From: Roseburia sp.
Lineage (GTDB): Bacteria > Bacillota > Clostridia > Lachnospirales > Lachnospiraceae
Reading direction: 5' to 3'
Assembly (NCBI GenBank): GCA_017626625.1
Contig: JAGAIK010000518.1
Location: 1-10,506, forward strand
DNA length: 10,506 nt
Below, in pieces: positions 1 through 4,881 of the stretch; position 1 is the stretch's first letter, and every line of letters starts with the position of its first letter. The notes under the pieces were generated by a model. The model made no database searches and had not been told where the DNA came from. It was given only the letters and a program-made list of their open reading frames with translations. The position numbers and the translations under genes were made by a program.

Positions 1-119
1 CTATTGCCAACATGGAAGATAGACCAATAAGAAAACAAATAGAAAGAATGTTAAAAGAACAAATTGCAATCTATGAAAAAGAACACGGAACTATTGAAAT
101 GCAAGAGATAACACCATGA
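1..119 (+). CDS. Small protein, C-terminal part only (5' end outside window)
   Basis: An open frame enters from the left edge (first full codon at position 3) and ends with TGA at 117-119. The visible 38 residues include IANMEDRPIRKQIERMLKEQ and end in MQEITP. They are charged and look mostly helical, with alternating Lys/Arg and Glu, and no membrane segment. An ATG lies at 12-14, but no ribosome binding site can be checked because the sequence starts there. Its stop codon overlaps the next gene's ATG in an ATGA arrangement, which suggests translational coupling and supports it being a real gene. No family is recognised. Confidence 0.55.
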   Translation, partial: IANMEDRPIRKQIERMLKEQIAIYEKEHGTIEMQEITP

Positions 120-355
120 CGCTTTATGAAATAATTTCAACACTCATTGTCATATGCGTTCTGGTAAGATTGTATCGGCGTTCACAAAACAAGCCCCCGC
201 TACGTATCACTATATTCTTAAAAACGCACCCTGCTATCAACACGATAGTCATTATCATTGTAACAATTATCGCTATCTACCTAAGCACTACGGGCATTCA
301 CGACAACAAAAATCATGAAACTGTACGCATATACCCTTTACCGTTTCACAATTAA
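116..355 (+). CDS. Small two-helix membrane protein, hypothetical
   Basis: 79 residues, not recognised. Two strongly hydrophobic segments are visible: about residues 3-18 (IISTLIVICVLV core) and about 41-59 (INTIVIIIVTIIAIYLS). They are separated by a basic stretch (RLYRRSQNKPPLR) that should face the cytoplasm, which predicts a hairpin membrane protein. The C-terminal 20 residues are polar. The start codon overlaps the previous stop (ATGA), and a weak purine-rich sequence (AAGAGA) precedes it, so coupled translation is likely. It belongs to a run of small + strand genes converging on rep. Short membrane proteins of this kind occur in plasmids, in conjugative elements and in filamentous phages; which applies here cannot be told from sequence. 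Confidence 0.6.
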   Translation: MTLYEIISTLIVICVLVRLYRRSQNKPPLRITIFLKTHPAINTIVIIIVTIIAIYLSTTGIHDNKNHETVRIYPLPFHN

Positions 356-382
356 GCATATACAAACAAAGGAGATTTTCAT

Positions 383-613
383 ATGGCACTAGGTTGCACA
401 CTCATAGCAATTTTAATAGTCTTTGCGCTCTTTTTACGGGAACATTGTAACTACATCTACAAACCAACTGATAAAATAAAACGCCCTTTCTATCATCAGC
501 CTAAATCAACTAAAAACCATAACCAAAGTGCTGCCAGAAGAAAAAACAATCAATCCTATATGGATACCTGTTGGAATGAAATGCTTGAAGATGAAAAGCA
601 CAACCCACATTAA
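383..613 (+). CDS. Small single-pass membrane protein with basic tail, hypothetical
   Basis: 76 residues, not recognised. Residues 4-18 (GCTLIAILIVFALFL) form one N-terminal hydrophobic helix. It is followed by a soluble tail rich in Lys, Arg, Asn and His (about residues 19-60) and a short acidic-to-polar end (MLEDEKHNPH). A clear ribosome binding site, AAAGGAG at 368-374, lies 8 nt before the ATG, so this start is well supported. The gene is 27 bp behind the preceding membrane-protein gene and probably shares its transcript. Its TAA at 611-613 directly abuts the stop codon of the convergent rep gene at 614-616. A signal-anchor topology with a cytoplasmic or nucleic-acid-facing basic tail is inferred only from composition. 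Confidence 0.65.
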   Translation: MALGCTLIAILIVFALFLREHCNYIYKPTDKIKRPFYHQPKSTKNHNQSAARRKNNQSYMDTCWNEMLEDEKHNPH

Positions 614-1594
614 TTATTTTACATCTTCCCATTTCTTTCTGGTGGGAATAAATCCTTCCATGTATTCTTTACAAGTTCCCTTATGCACTTCTCCATTGAT
701 AAAAATTTCAACGTCATGTATACGGCGTAAAAATGCTTTCCATGTCTCACCCTGCAAACGTTGTATATCGGTGTACTGGTCACGCAATGAAATGTTACTG
801 ATTATGTATACCTCTGTAAAACAGGCAACCTTATTTGCATATCTACAACGCAGTTCCACCGGATATCCGTCTAAATAATTCAACATATCCCAGATACGGA
901 TATTAGAACGGAACTCTTCAAACACAAGTACCGCCTGCCCCTTATAGCCGTCAAAAGGGTGTTCATAATCTGTTACCCGGTACACTTTATCATATCCGTA
1001 TTTTTCCATTACAGAACGGGTTTTACCTCTACCCGTCTCACCATAGATATATGTAACATGGAGTGCCCTCCATTCATTCTTGTATCTCTCCTCCATTACT
1101 ACTTGTCGGCACCGCTCTATTTTATCCATATTCAACATATATTGCGAATGTTGCTCTAATATTTCATAGTCCGTCATTCCCTGCTTTATCATGTCGTAAA
1201 GGTCATCAATATCATTCCTCTTTCCTTGACGTTCAACCGGAACTTCTCCATATTCTTCTTGAGTTCCCTCCACCCTTGTATCTTCTTTTTCCGTGTTTAA
1301 CCATTTTCCGATTTTAAATACATATTCACGAATTTGTTCACATGTCCCCTTTGCTACATCAAAATGCGCACCCTCAAATTTTTTATGCAATGTGGAAAAA
1401 CGAACACCAGAACCAAAGGCTATAAAAATATGAGTATGATACGTTTGTCCCATTAATCCTATTTCATCACTCATACACCAATATTCACAACTTTTCATTT
1501 TTGACAACTGACTTTTTATAAACTCATGTGTATACCCTTTATCCACCGGATTGTTTATTGTCAAAAGCCACTTCCTACTTTGCACATCTCCCAC
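614..1594 (-). CDS. rep: CRESS-type replication initiator Rep (HUH endonuclease + SF3 helicase)
   Basis: Rolling-circle replication initiator. The N-terminal HUH endonuclease should nick the origin and become covalently joined to DNA; the C-terminal superfamily 3 helicase unwinds it. Counting from the GTG start (326 residues): motif I WLLTINNP at 9-16; motif II YHTHIFIAF with metal-binding His53 and His55; motif III YVFKIGKW with likely catalytic Tyr91 and Lys94; Walker A GETGRGKT at 185-192; Walker B VLVFEEF at 222-228; motif C VYIISN at 262-267; and a basic FLRRI near 287-291. All key residues are present, so it looks functional. Length and order match circovirus, geminivirus and bacterial pCRESS Reps. 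The GTG at 1592-1594 was chosen because GGAGG (1603-1607) sits 8 nt before it; an ATG at 1607-1609 adds five residues but has poor ribosome binding. The predicted origin lies about 120-150 bp upstream. The symbol is generic. Confidence 0.93.
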   Translation of the reverse strand: MGDVQSRKWLLTINNPVDKGYTHEFIKSQLSKMKSCEYWCMSDEIGLMGQTYHTHIFIAFGSGVRFSTLHKKFEGAHFDVAKGTCEQIREYVFKIGKWLNTEKEDTRVEGTQEEYGEVPVERQGKRNDIDDLYDMIKQGMTDYEILEQHSQYMLNMDKIERCRQVVMEERYKNEWRALHVTYIYGETGRGKTRSVMEKYGYDKVYRVTDYEHPFDGYKGQAVLVFEEFRSNIRIWDMLNYLDGYPVELRCRYANKVACFTEVYIISNISLRDQYTDIQRLQGETWKAFLRRIHDVEIFINGEVHKGTCKEYMEGFIPTRKKWEDVK

Positions 1595-1622
1595 GCCTAA
1601 ATCCTCCATTCTGCTACTTTAT

Positions 1623-1717
1623 TTTTGCGACTGCGACAGAAGTTCAAAAAATAATGTCGCAAATTCTATCCCTTGATTTTACTGACTTTTTAGCTGTTTT
1701 GCGACTGCAACAGAAGT
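1623..1717. repeat. 21-bp direct repeat flanking the origin (candidate Rep iterons)
   Basis: Two copies of a 21-bp sequence beginning TTTTGCGACTGC and ending ACAGAAGT occur at 1623-1643 and 1697-1717, differing at one base (20/21) and 74 bp apart. A shorter inverted match (ATTTGCGACA on the - strand) lies between them near 1653-1663. The second copy runs directly into the stem of the origin hairpin. In circoviruses and geminiviruses, short repeats next to the origin hairpin are the Rep binding sites; assigning that role here is inference from position. The repeats could also be remnants of a duplication of the 3' end of the small gene at 1679-1912. Confidence 0.6.
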
Positions 1718-1912
1718 CGGGGGTAATACTAGCCCCGACTTCCCGAACAGTTGTTCTGATTTTGCAGGTATAGAACCTGTATCAATTCCAATAACAATAC
1801 GATACATACGGCTTACCGCTTGTTTGACAACATAAGCACCGTCACAGTGGTAGCCACGTTCATGCCACACACGCAAGATTTCCTCTATCTGGTAAATTGT
1901 CTCATCGTACAT
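1679..1912 (-). CDS. Small hypothetical protein upstream of rep; 3' end contains the origin
   Basis: 77 residues, not recognised. It begins MYDETIYQIEEILRVWHERG, a likely helical segment, continues through AYVVKQAVSRMYRIVIGIDTG, and ends in an Ala/Val/Lys-rich tail. The ATG at 1910-1912 is preceded by AGAGAGGAAAAAGCAAA, giving a good ribosome binding site about 9 nt away, which is the main support for a real gene. It has the same strand and likely the same transcript as rep, with about 85 bp between its stop and the rep start. Roughly codons 57-67 are the origin hairpin and codons 66-72 the second iteron-like repeat, so the protein tail is constrained by DNA function. A role as a small accessory or copy-control protein would fit the position but is not shown by the sequence. 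Confidence 0.55.
   Translation of the reverse strand: MYDETIYQIEEILRVWHERGYHCDGAYVVKQAVSRMYRIVIGIDTGSIPAKSEQLFGKSGLVLPPTSVAVAKQLKSQ
1713..1742 (-). other. Rolling-circle replication origin hairpin with circovirus-like nonanucleotide
   Basis: A perfect 10-bp stem (GAAGTCGGGG at 1713-1722 with CCCCGACTTC at 1733-1742) encloses a 10-nt loop, 1723-1732. On the - strand, the strand that encodes rep, the loop reads CTAGTATTAC and so contains TAGTATTAC. This fits the NANTATTAC nonanucleotide of circoviruses and is one base from the geminivirus TAATATTAC. In those families Rep nicks between positions 7 and 8 of the nonamer in the loop of just such a hairpin. Here the nick would fall between the last two T/A bases, before AC. 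Its position upstream of a CRESS-type rep, in the same sense and beside direct repeats, makes an origin by far the best reading. No nicking data are available. Confidence 0.85.
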
Positions 1913-2016
1913 TTTGCTTTTTCCTCTCTTTCCTCAATCATTCTAAAGTTGATACATAGTATGCGTGTACCATTCCTAACCCTCTAACTCCGTCACTCCG
2001 GCAAGCTCCGTGCCAC

Positions 2017-2052
2017 CTCTTTCCCCCTTCCCCATCTCCAGGGGGGAAAGAG
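2017..2052. repeat. 11-bp perfect inverted repeat (GC-rich hairpin)
   Basis: CTCTTTCCCCC at 2017-2027 pairs perfectly with GGGGGAAAGAG at 2042-2052 around a 14-nt loop. A smaller stem, GGCA/TGCC, lies just to the left at about 2000-2014. Neither strand has a T-run after the stem, so it is not a normal intrinsic terminator. Being beside a rolling-circle replicon, a single-strand origin (lagging-strand start site) is a possible role, but this is inference from position and structure only. Confidence 0.55.
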
Positions 2053-2113
2053 AAAATGTCAGAACTTGTTTTCTAACTTTGATACACTCTTTTAATAATT
2101 ATCCCTAGCACAC

Positions 2114-2141
2114 AAAAAGGAATAGCACACAAGACTATTCC
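2114..2141 (-). terminator. Weak intrinsic-terminator-like hairpin
   Basis: On the - strand a 7-bp stem, GGAATAG/CTATTCC (2119-2125 with 2135-2141), with a 9-nt loop is followed by TTTTTG. The stem is short and AT-rich, so termination would be inefficient. If active, it would act as a second barrier between transcription from the chromosomal - strand genes and the rep region. It may also be a by-product of the local repeats. Confidence 0.35.
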
Positions 2142-2183
2142 CTGGTACTTTTGCTCTATTAAGTTTTCTAAAAATTATACCGA

Positions 2184-2315
2184 TTAACTACCCGTTAAAC
2201 TAATATTTCACAAATAGTTTTTATGCGGGGTGCTCCAACGGGATAACTAAAGTCGCACCCCAAAAACTACCGCCCTGCTTTCGTGAAACATTCACAAGTT
2301 TAACGAATAGTTTAA
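2184..2315. repeat. Nested imperfect palindrome, about 130 bp
   Basis: Four pairs of complementary segments are arranged symmetrically. The outer pair is TTAACTACCCGTTAAACT (2184-2201) with AGTTTAACGAATAGTTTAA (2297-2315), complementary with one gap and two mismatches. Inside are TTTCAC (2206-2211) with GTGAAA (2283-2288), TAGTTTTT (2215-2222) with AAAAACTA (2262-2269), and GGGGTGC (2227-2233) with GCACCCC (2255-2261), leaving a 21-nt central loop. A single strand could fold into a long interrupted hairpin. The left outer arm runs into TAATATTTC (2201-2209), two changes from the geminivirus nonamer TAATATTAC. Function is unknown; candidates are a folded single-strand attachment or lagging-strand origin site, or the end of the mobile element. 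Confidence 0.6.
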
Positions 2316-2370
2316 TATCATCATTCCAACATTAGAGAATATCGAGAATCCTCGACATCATGTTTACCCA

Positions 2371-2402
2371 TAAAAAATCCCGCCTCCAAGATGAGGCGGG
2401 AA
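2371..2402 (-). terminator. Intrinsic terminator of the cytidylate-kinase-like gene
   Basis: On the - strand TCCCGCCTC and GAGGCGGGA (2378-2386 and 2393-2401) form a 9-bp GC-rich stem with a 6-nt loop, followed by six T residues (complement of 2372-2377). It begins 9 bp after the stop codon of the upstream gene, exactly where a Rho-independent terminator is expected. Confidence 0.9.
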
Positions 2403-2410
2403 GATGATAT

Positions 2411-3043
2411 TCATTTTTTCCTGGCATCTAAAATCTCCCGGAACTTTAAAATCATATCCACACAACCGTCAATGCCAAGTTTTCCGGCATCTAAAGTCAT
2501 GTCGTAGCTGAGGGAATCCCCCCATTTTTTGCTGGTGTAATAATTGTAGTAGCTGGCACGCTGCTTATCCTTTTTCTGAATCATATCTTTTGCTTTATTC
2601 TCTGTGATATTGAAACGCTTGCTTACTTCCTTCATACGTTTTTCCATATCTGCGTGAATAAACACATTGATACAGTCCGGATTTTCGGATAATGCGTAAT
2701 CTGCACATCTGCCTACAATTACGCAGGATTCCTGTGCCGCAATCTTTTTAATCGTCTCGAACTGTGCTAAAAATACCTTATGATTTAAAGGCATATCAAG
2801 AAACGGCGCAGATGAATAGCCGCTGACAGAATATGTATCCATTACCAGAGAATATAAAAAGCTGTTGGTTGGCTTTTCATCATGGTTTTCAAAAATTTCC
2901 TCACAAAAGCCGCTCTCTTTCGCTGCGTGCTGCAACAATTCCTTATCGTATAATTTAATATCCAGACGTTTGGCAAGTTCTTCCCCTACTTTTTTGCCGC
3001 CGCTGCCAAATTCACGTCCGATCGTATAGATTTTGTTTCCCAT
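2411..3043 (-). CDS. Cytidylate kinase-like family protein (Cytidylate_kin2 type)
   Basis: 210-residue P-loop kinase of the cytidylate-kinase-like group common in Clostridia. Residues 5-35 (IYTIGREFGSGGKKVGEELA onward to KLYDKELL) match the family's N-terminal signature, where GREFGSGGKKVG stands in for a classical nucleotide-binding loop. CVIVGRCADY (107-116) and INVFIHADMEKR (125-136) resemble the core strands and LID region of nucleoside monophosphate kinases. The real substrate is not known for this subfamily, so the CMP kinase name is by homology only. The ATG at 3041-3043 was chosen because AGGGG lies 7 nt upstream; a TTG at 3065-3067 in the same frame would add eight residues but overlaps that binding site. 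The gene has its own promoter and terminator and appears monocistronic. Confidence 0.85.
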   Translation of the reverse strand: MGNKIYTIGREFGSGGKKVGEELAKRLDIKLYDKELLQHAAKESGFCEEIFENHDEKPTNSFLYSLVMDTYSVSGYSSAPFLDMPLNHKVFLAQFETIKKIAAQESCVIVGRCADYALSENPDCINVFIHADMEKRMKEVSKRFNITENKAKDMIQKKDKQRASYYNYYTSKKWGDSLSYDMTLDAGKLGIDGCVDMILKFREILDARKK

Positions 3044-3164
3044 ATAAAATCCCCTGCCTTTCTGCAATCTGCAAACGCTGTGTAAAATGATATGTCATGC
3101 TGCAGATACTATTATGCTTTCATTCAAAAAGTAATTATATAAACTTATGAATGTTTCTATACCA

Positions 3165-3192
3165 ATTATACTATATTTTCGGCAAAATGCAA
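3165..3192 (-). promoter_or_regulatory. Sigma-A-type promoter for the cytidylate-kinase-like gene
   Basis: On the - strand TTGCAT (3192-3187) and a perfect TATAAT (3170-3165) are separated by 16 bp. This lies in the 196-bp AT-rich gap after rluD and would give a leader of about 115 nt before the ATG at 3043. The -35 element matches the consensus at four of six positions. No clear rluD terminator is seen between rluD and this promoter, so some read-through from the operon is possible. Confidence 0.65.
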
Positions 3193-3239
3193 AAGAATTT
3201 ATTGAAATTTGCAATTTTTTTATAATATTTTAATACAAT

Positions 3240-4178
3240 TTATCGCAAATCACGCAGTATTTTCTCGAAATATTCCGGCAAAGGTGCGGAAACTTCAATA
3301 TATTCTCCGGTCTTTGGATGGACAAATCCGATGGTCATGGCATGGAGAGTCTGTCCCTGCAGCTTGTAGGGGCTTTTTCCGTTAGAATACAGCATATCTC
3401 CCAACAGTGGATGACCAATACTCGCCATATGGACGCGAATCTGATGGGTGCGCCCTGTCTCTAATTGAAATTCCATGTAGGTATAGCGTTCAAAGCGCTC
3501 TAACACTTTATAATGGGTAACGGCGGGCTTTCCGTTTTTTTCATTGATTGCCATTTTTTTGCGTTCTGCCGGGTGACGTCCGATGGGAGCGTTTATGGTG
3601 CCCTCCTCTTCTTTGACTACACCGCAGACAATCCCCCGGTATCTGCGGTTGCAGGAATGCTCCTTTATCTGTTCGGCAATGCAGATATGGCTTTCATCAT
3701 TTTTGCATACAATAAGAGAACCGGTGGTGTCCATATCAATGCGATGTACGATACCCGGACGGATTTCGCCGTTAATGCCGGAGAGACTGTCCTTACAGTG
3801 ATACATAACAGCATTTACCAGGGTGCCGCTGTAATGGCCCGCAGAGGGGTGCACCATCATGCCCTTAGGCTTATTTACCACCAGGAGGTCATTGTCCTCA
3901 TAGAGAATATCCAAGGGGATATTTTCCGGCAAAATGGGAGTTTCCACGGCATCGGGAATCTGTACGGTAACATAGTCTTCCGCCTTCAGGCGGTAATTTG
4001 CCTTTTGCACGGTGTCATTGACAGCTACCTGACCGTCCTTAATGAGCTTTTGGAAGAAAGAACGTGATTGAGGCGTCAATCCTCTTTCGGATGCCGCCTC
4101 ATCAAAAATAATGCTCAAATATTTATCTAACCGTTCTCCCTCATGTTCCATTTCCACTTCAAACGTCTCTGTATTCAT
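3240..4178 (-). CDS. rluD: RluA/RluD-family 23S rRNA pseudouridine synthase
   Basis: Converts specific uridines of 23S rRNA (RluD: helix 69) to pseudouridine in the cytoplasm. The 312-residue length is typical. An N-terminal S4 RNA-binding domain (about 15-75: GERLDKYLS, then FFQKLIKDGQVAVNDT) precedes the catalytic domain. The catalytic loop is GIVHRIDMDTTG (142-153) with the essential Asp148; the usual HRLDxxTSG signature has become HRIDxxTTG, a conservative change. NRRYRGIVCG (177-186) and GRTHQIRVH (242-250) are the other family blocks. The ATG at 4176-4178 is supported by GAGG 6 nt upstream; an in-frame GTG four codons earlier overlaps that site. It is the last gene of the operon, 92 bp after lspA, a pairing with lspA that is common in Firmicutes. 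RluD rather than another RluA paralogue is inferred from context. Confidence 0.88.
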   Translation of the reverse strand: MNTETFEVEMEHEGERLDKYLSIIFDEAASERGLTPQSRSFFQKLIKDGQVAVNDTVQKANYRLKAEDYVTVQIPDAVETPILPENIPLDILYEDNDLLVVNKPKGMMVHPSAGHYSGTLVNAVMYHCKDSLSGINGEIRPGIVHRIDMDTTGSLIVCKNDESHICIAEQIKEHSCNRRYRGIVCGVVKEEEGTINAPIGRHPAERKKMAINEKNGKPAVTHYKVLERFERYTYMEFQLETGRTHQIRVHMASIGHPLLGDMLYSNGKSPYKLQGQTLHAMTIGFVHPKTGEYIEVSAPLPEYFEKILRDLR

Positions 4179-4209
4179 TCCGTTCCTCACAATAAAATTT
4201 TGAAAATTG

Positions 4210-4329
4210 CTGTTTTGTAGATTTCTTCCTAGAGGGGATTATCATTTCCCAGCCCTCGTCCTTATGAAAGCTACTGTTTTGCAGATTTCTTCCCGGAGGG
4301 CATTATCATTTCCCAGTCCTCGTCCTTAT
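4210..4329. repeat. Tandem duplication of the 3' end of lspA (56-bp units)
   Basis: Positions 4210-4265 and 4274-4329 are 56-bp direct copies with a 64-bp period and five mismatches (51/56). The right copy is the last coding part of lspA; the left copy lies after the lspA stop, in the lspA-rluD gap. The untranslated copy still reads as KDEGWEMIIPSRKKSTKQ in frame with itself, against KDEDWEMIMPSGKKSAKQ in the real gene. It is therefore clearly a decayed duplicate of the tail rather than a regulatory motif found by chance. Confidence 0.9.
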
Positions 4330-4816
4330 AATAGAATAATCCCAAGATAATCAATAAAATGGCGGCAGTAACCACATAAATATCCGCCACATTAAAGATA
4401 GGGAAATCAATCAGGCAGAAATAAAAGAAATCCACCACATAATTCCTTGCCAGCCGGTCAATGAGATTCCCCACTGCTCCTGAAAAAATAAGTACCGTGA
4501 TTGCATTTAAAAAGAAAAATCGCCGTTCATCCGGTATTTTCTTTACAAAGAAATAAATCAGGACAACCAGGACAAGCATGGTAAAAATAACCAGCGACCA
4601 CTTCTGGTTCTGCAAAATTCCAAAAGAAGCGCCCCTGTTTTCCAGATATCGCAATTCAAAAACACCGTCCCATATCACAAAGGCAGGCTTATCTTTTAAG
4701 CCGGTAATTGCCCAGTATTTTGTCAACTGGTCAAAAACGATAAGGAGCGCAGAAATCACTGCACCGATGACCGTTTTTTTGAAAAGATGATGTTGCCGTG
4801 TATTGTTACGTTCCAT
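4271..4816 (-). CDS. lspA: Lipoprotein signal peptidase (signal peptidase II)
   Basis: Membrane aspartyl protease that cleaves the signal peptide of diacylglyceryl prolipoproteins. 181 residues, slightly longer than the usual 150-170 because of a charged tail (from about residue 163). Hydrophobic segments lie near 14-34, 75-92, 103-118 and 139-162, giving the expected four-helix topology. Family blocks are FDQLTKYWAI (28-37), LENRGASFG (58-66), GNLIDRL with catalytic Asp120, and FNVAD with catalytic Asp145. The start is supported by GGAGA 6 nt before the ATG at 4814-4816. It lies between aroB (65 bp upstream) and rluD. The C-terminal tail KDEDWEMIMPSGKKSAKQ was duplicated downstream of the stop codon. 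Confidence 0.96.
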   Translation of the reverse strand: MERNNTRQHHLFKKTVIGAVISALLIVFDQLTKYWAITGLKDKPAFVIWDGVFELRYLENRGASFGILQNQKWSLVIFTMLVLVVLIYFFVKKIPDERRFFFLNAITVLIFSGAVGNLIDRLARNYVVDFFYFCLIDFPIFNVADIYVVTAAILLIILGLFYYKDEDWEMIMPSGKKSAKQ

Positions 4817-4881
4817 GTATTCTCTCCATTTTCTCCAGACAGCTTGTTCTGCCTGTGTTGTGTGTCTCCGGAATCAAAGCA

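Larger units (their letters stand above)
1..2315. mobile_element. Integrated CRESS-type rolling-circle element (right part; left end outside window)
   Basis: The stretch carries a CRESS-type Rep gene, a hairpin origin with a circovirus-like nonanucleotide, flanking direct repeats and several tiny membrane-protein genes. None of these belongs to the housekeeping operon to the right. Known: Reps of this architecture replicate eukaryotic ssDNA viruses and bacterial pCRESS plasmids, some of which are found in chromosomes. Inferred: this is an integrated plasmid-like or phage-like element ending somewhere between 1913 and about 2370, before the terminator of the cytidylate-kinase-like gene. The left end lies outside the window. 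No integrase, relaxase, capsid or partition gene is visible here, so its lifestyle (plasmid, integrative element, or filamentous-phage-like element) cannot be decided. The right boundary given is the outer edge of a nested palindrome and is only approximate. Confidence 0.65.
1913..2370. other. 458-bp gene-free stretch rich in inverted repeats; likely element boundary
   Basis: No convincing coding region was found on either strand. From left to right it holds: a purine-rich leader for the small gene at 1679-1912; a GC-rich hairpin at 2017-2052; two 10-bp copies of TAGCACACAA (2106-2115 and 2123-2132); a weak terminator-like hairpin at 2114-2141; a nested inverted repeat spanning 2184-2315; and a small perfect hairpin TCGAG-AATC-CTCGA at 2342-2355 just before the terminator of the chromosomal gene. 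The junction between mobile element and chromosome should lie here, but no attachment-site duplication can be tested because the other end is outside the window. Confidence 0.6.

Noticed and set aside
528..878. 116-codon + strand open frame overlapping the last small membrane gene and the end of rep
   Set aside because: It overlaps two better-supported genes, lacks a good ribosome binding site, and its product has no recognisable feature.
1063..1317. Several + strand frames opposite rep, including 959-1159 and 1528-1773
   Set aside because: All are antisense to a Rep with a full set of motifs; they look like shadows of its codon usage.
2163..2190. Possible dif/Xer recombination site (TTTTCTAAAA, central AT, then ending TTAACT)
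   Set aside because: Only the two outer ends resemble XerC/XerD arms; the spacing is one base short and the inner XerD half does not match. Too weak to report as a site.
3513..4067. 184-codon open frame on the + strand opposite rluD
   Set aside because: It is fully antisense to a well-supported rluD with catalytic motifs, has no recognisable domain, and is explained by codon bias of the opposite strand.
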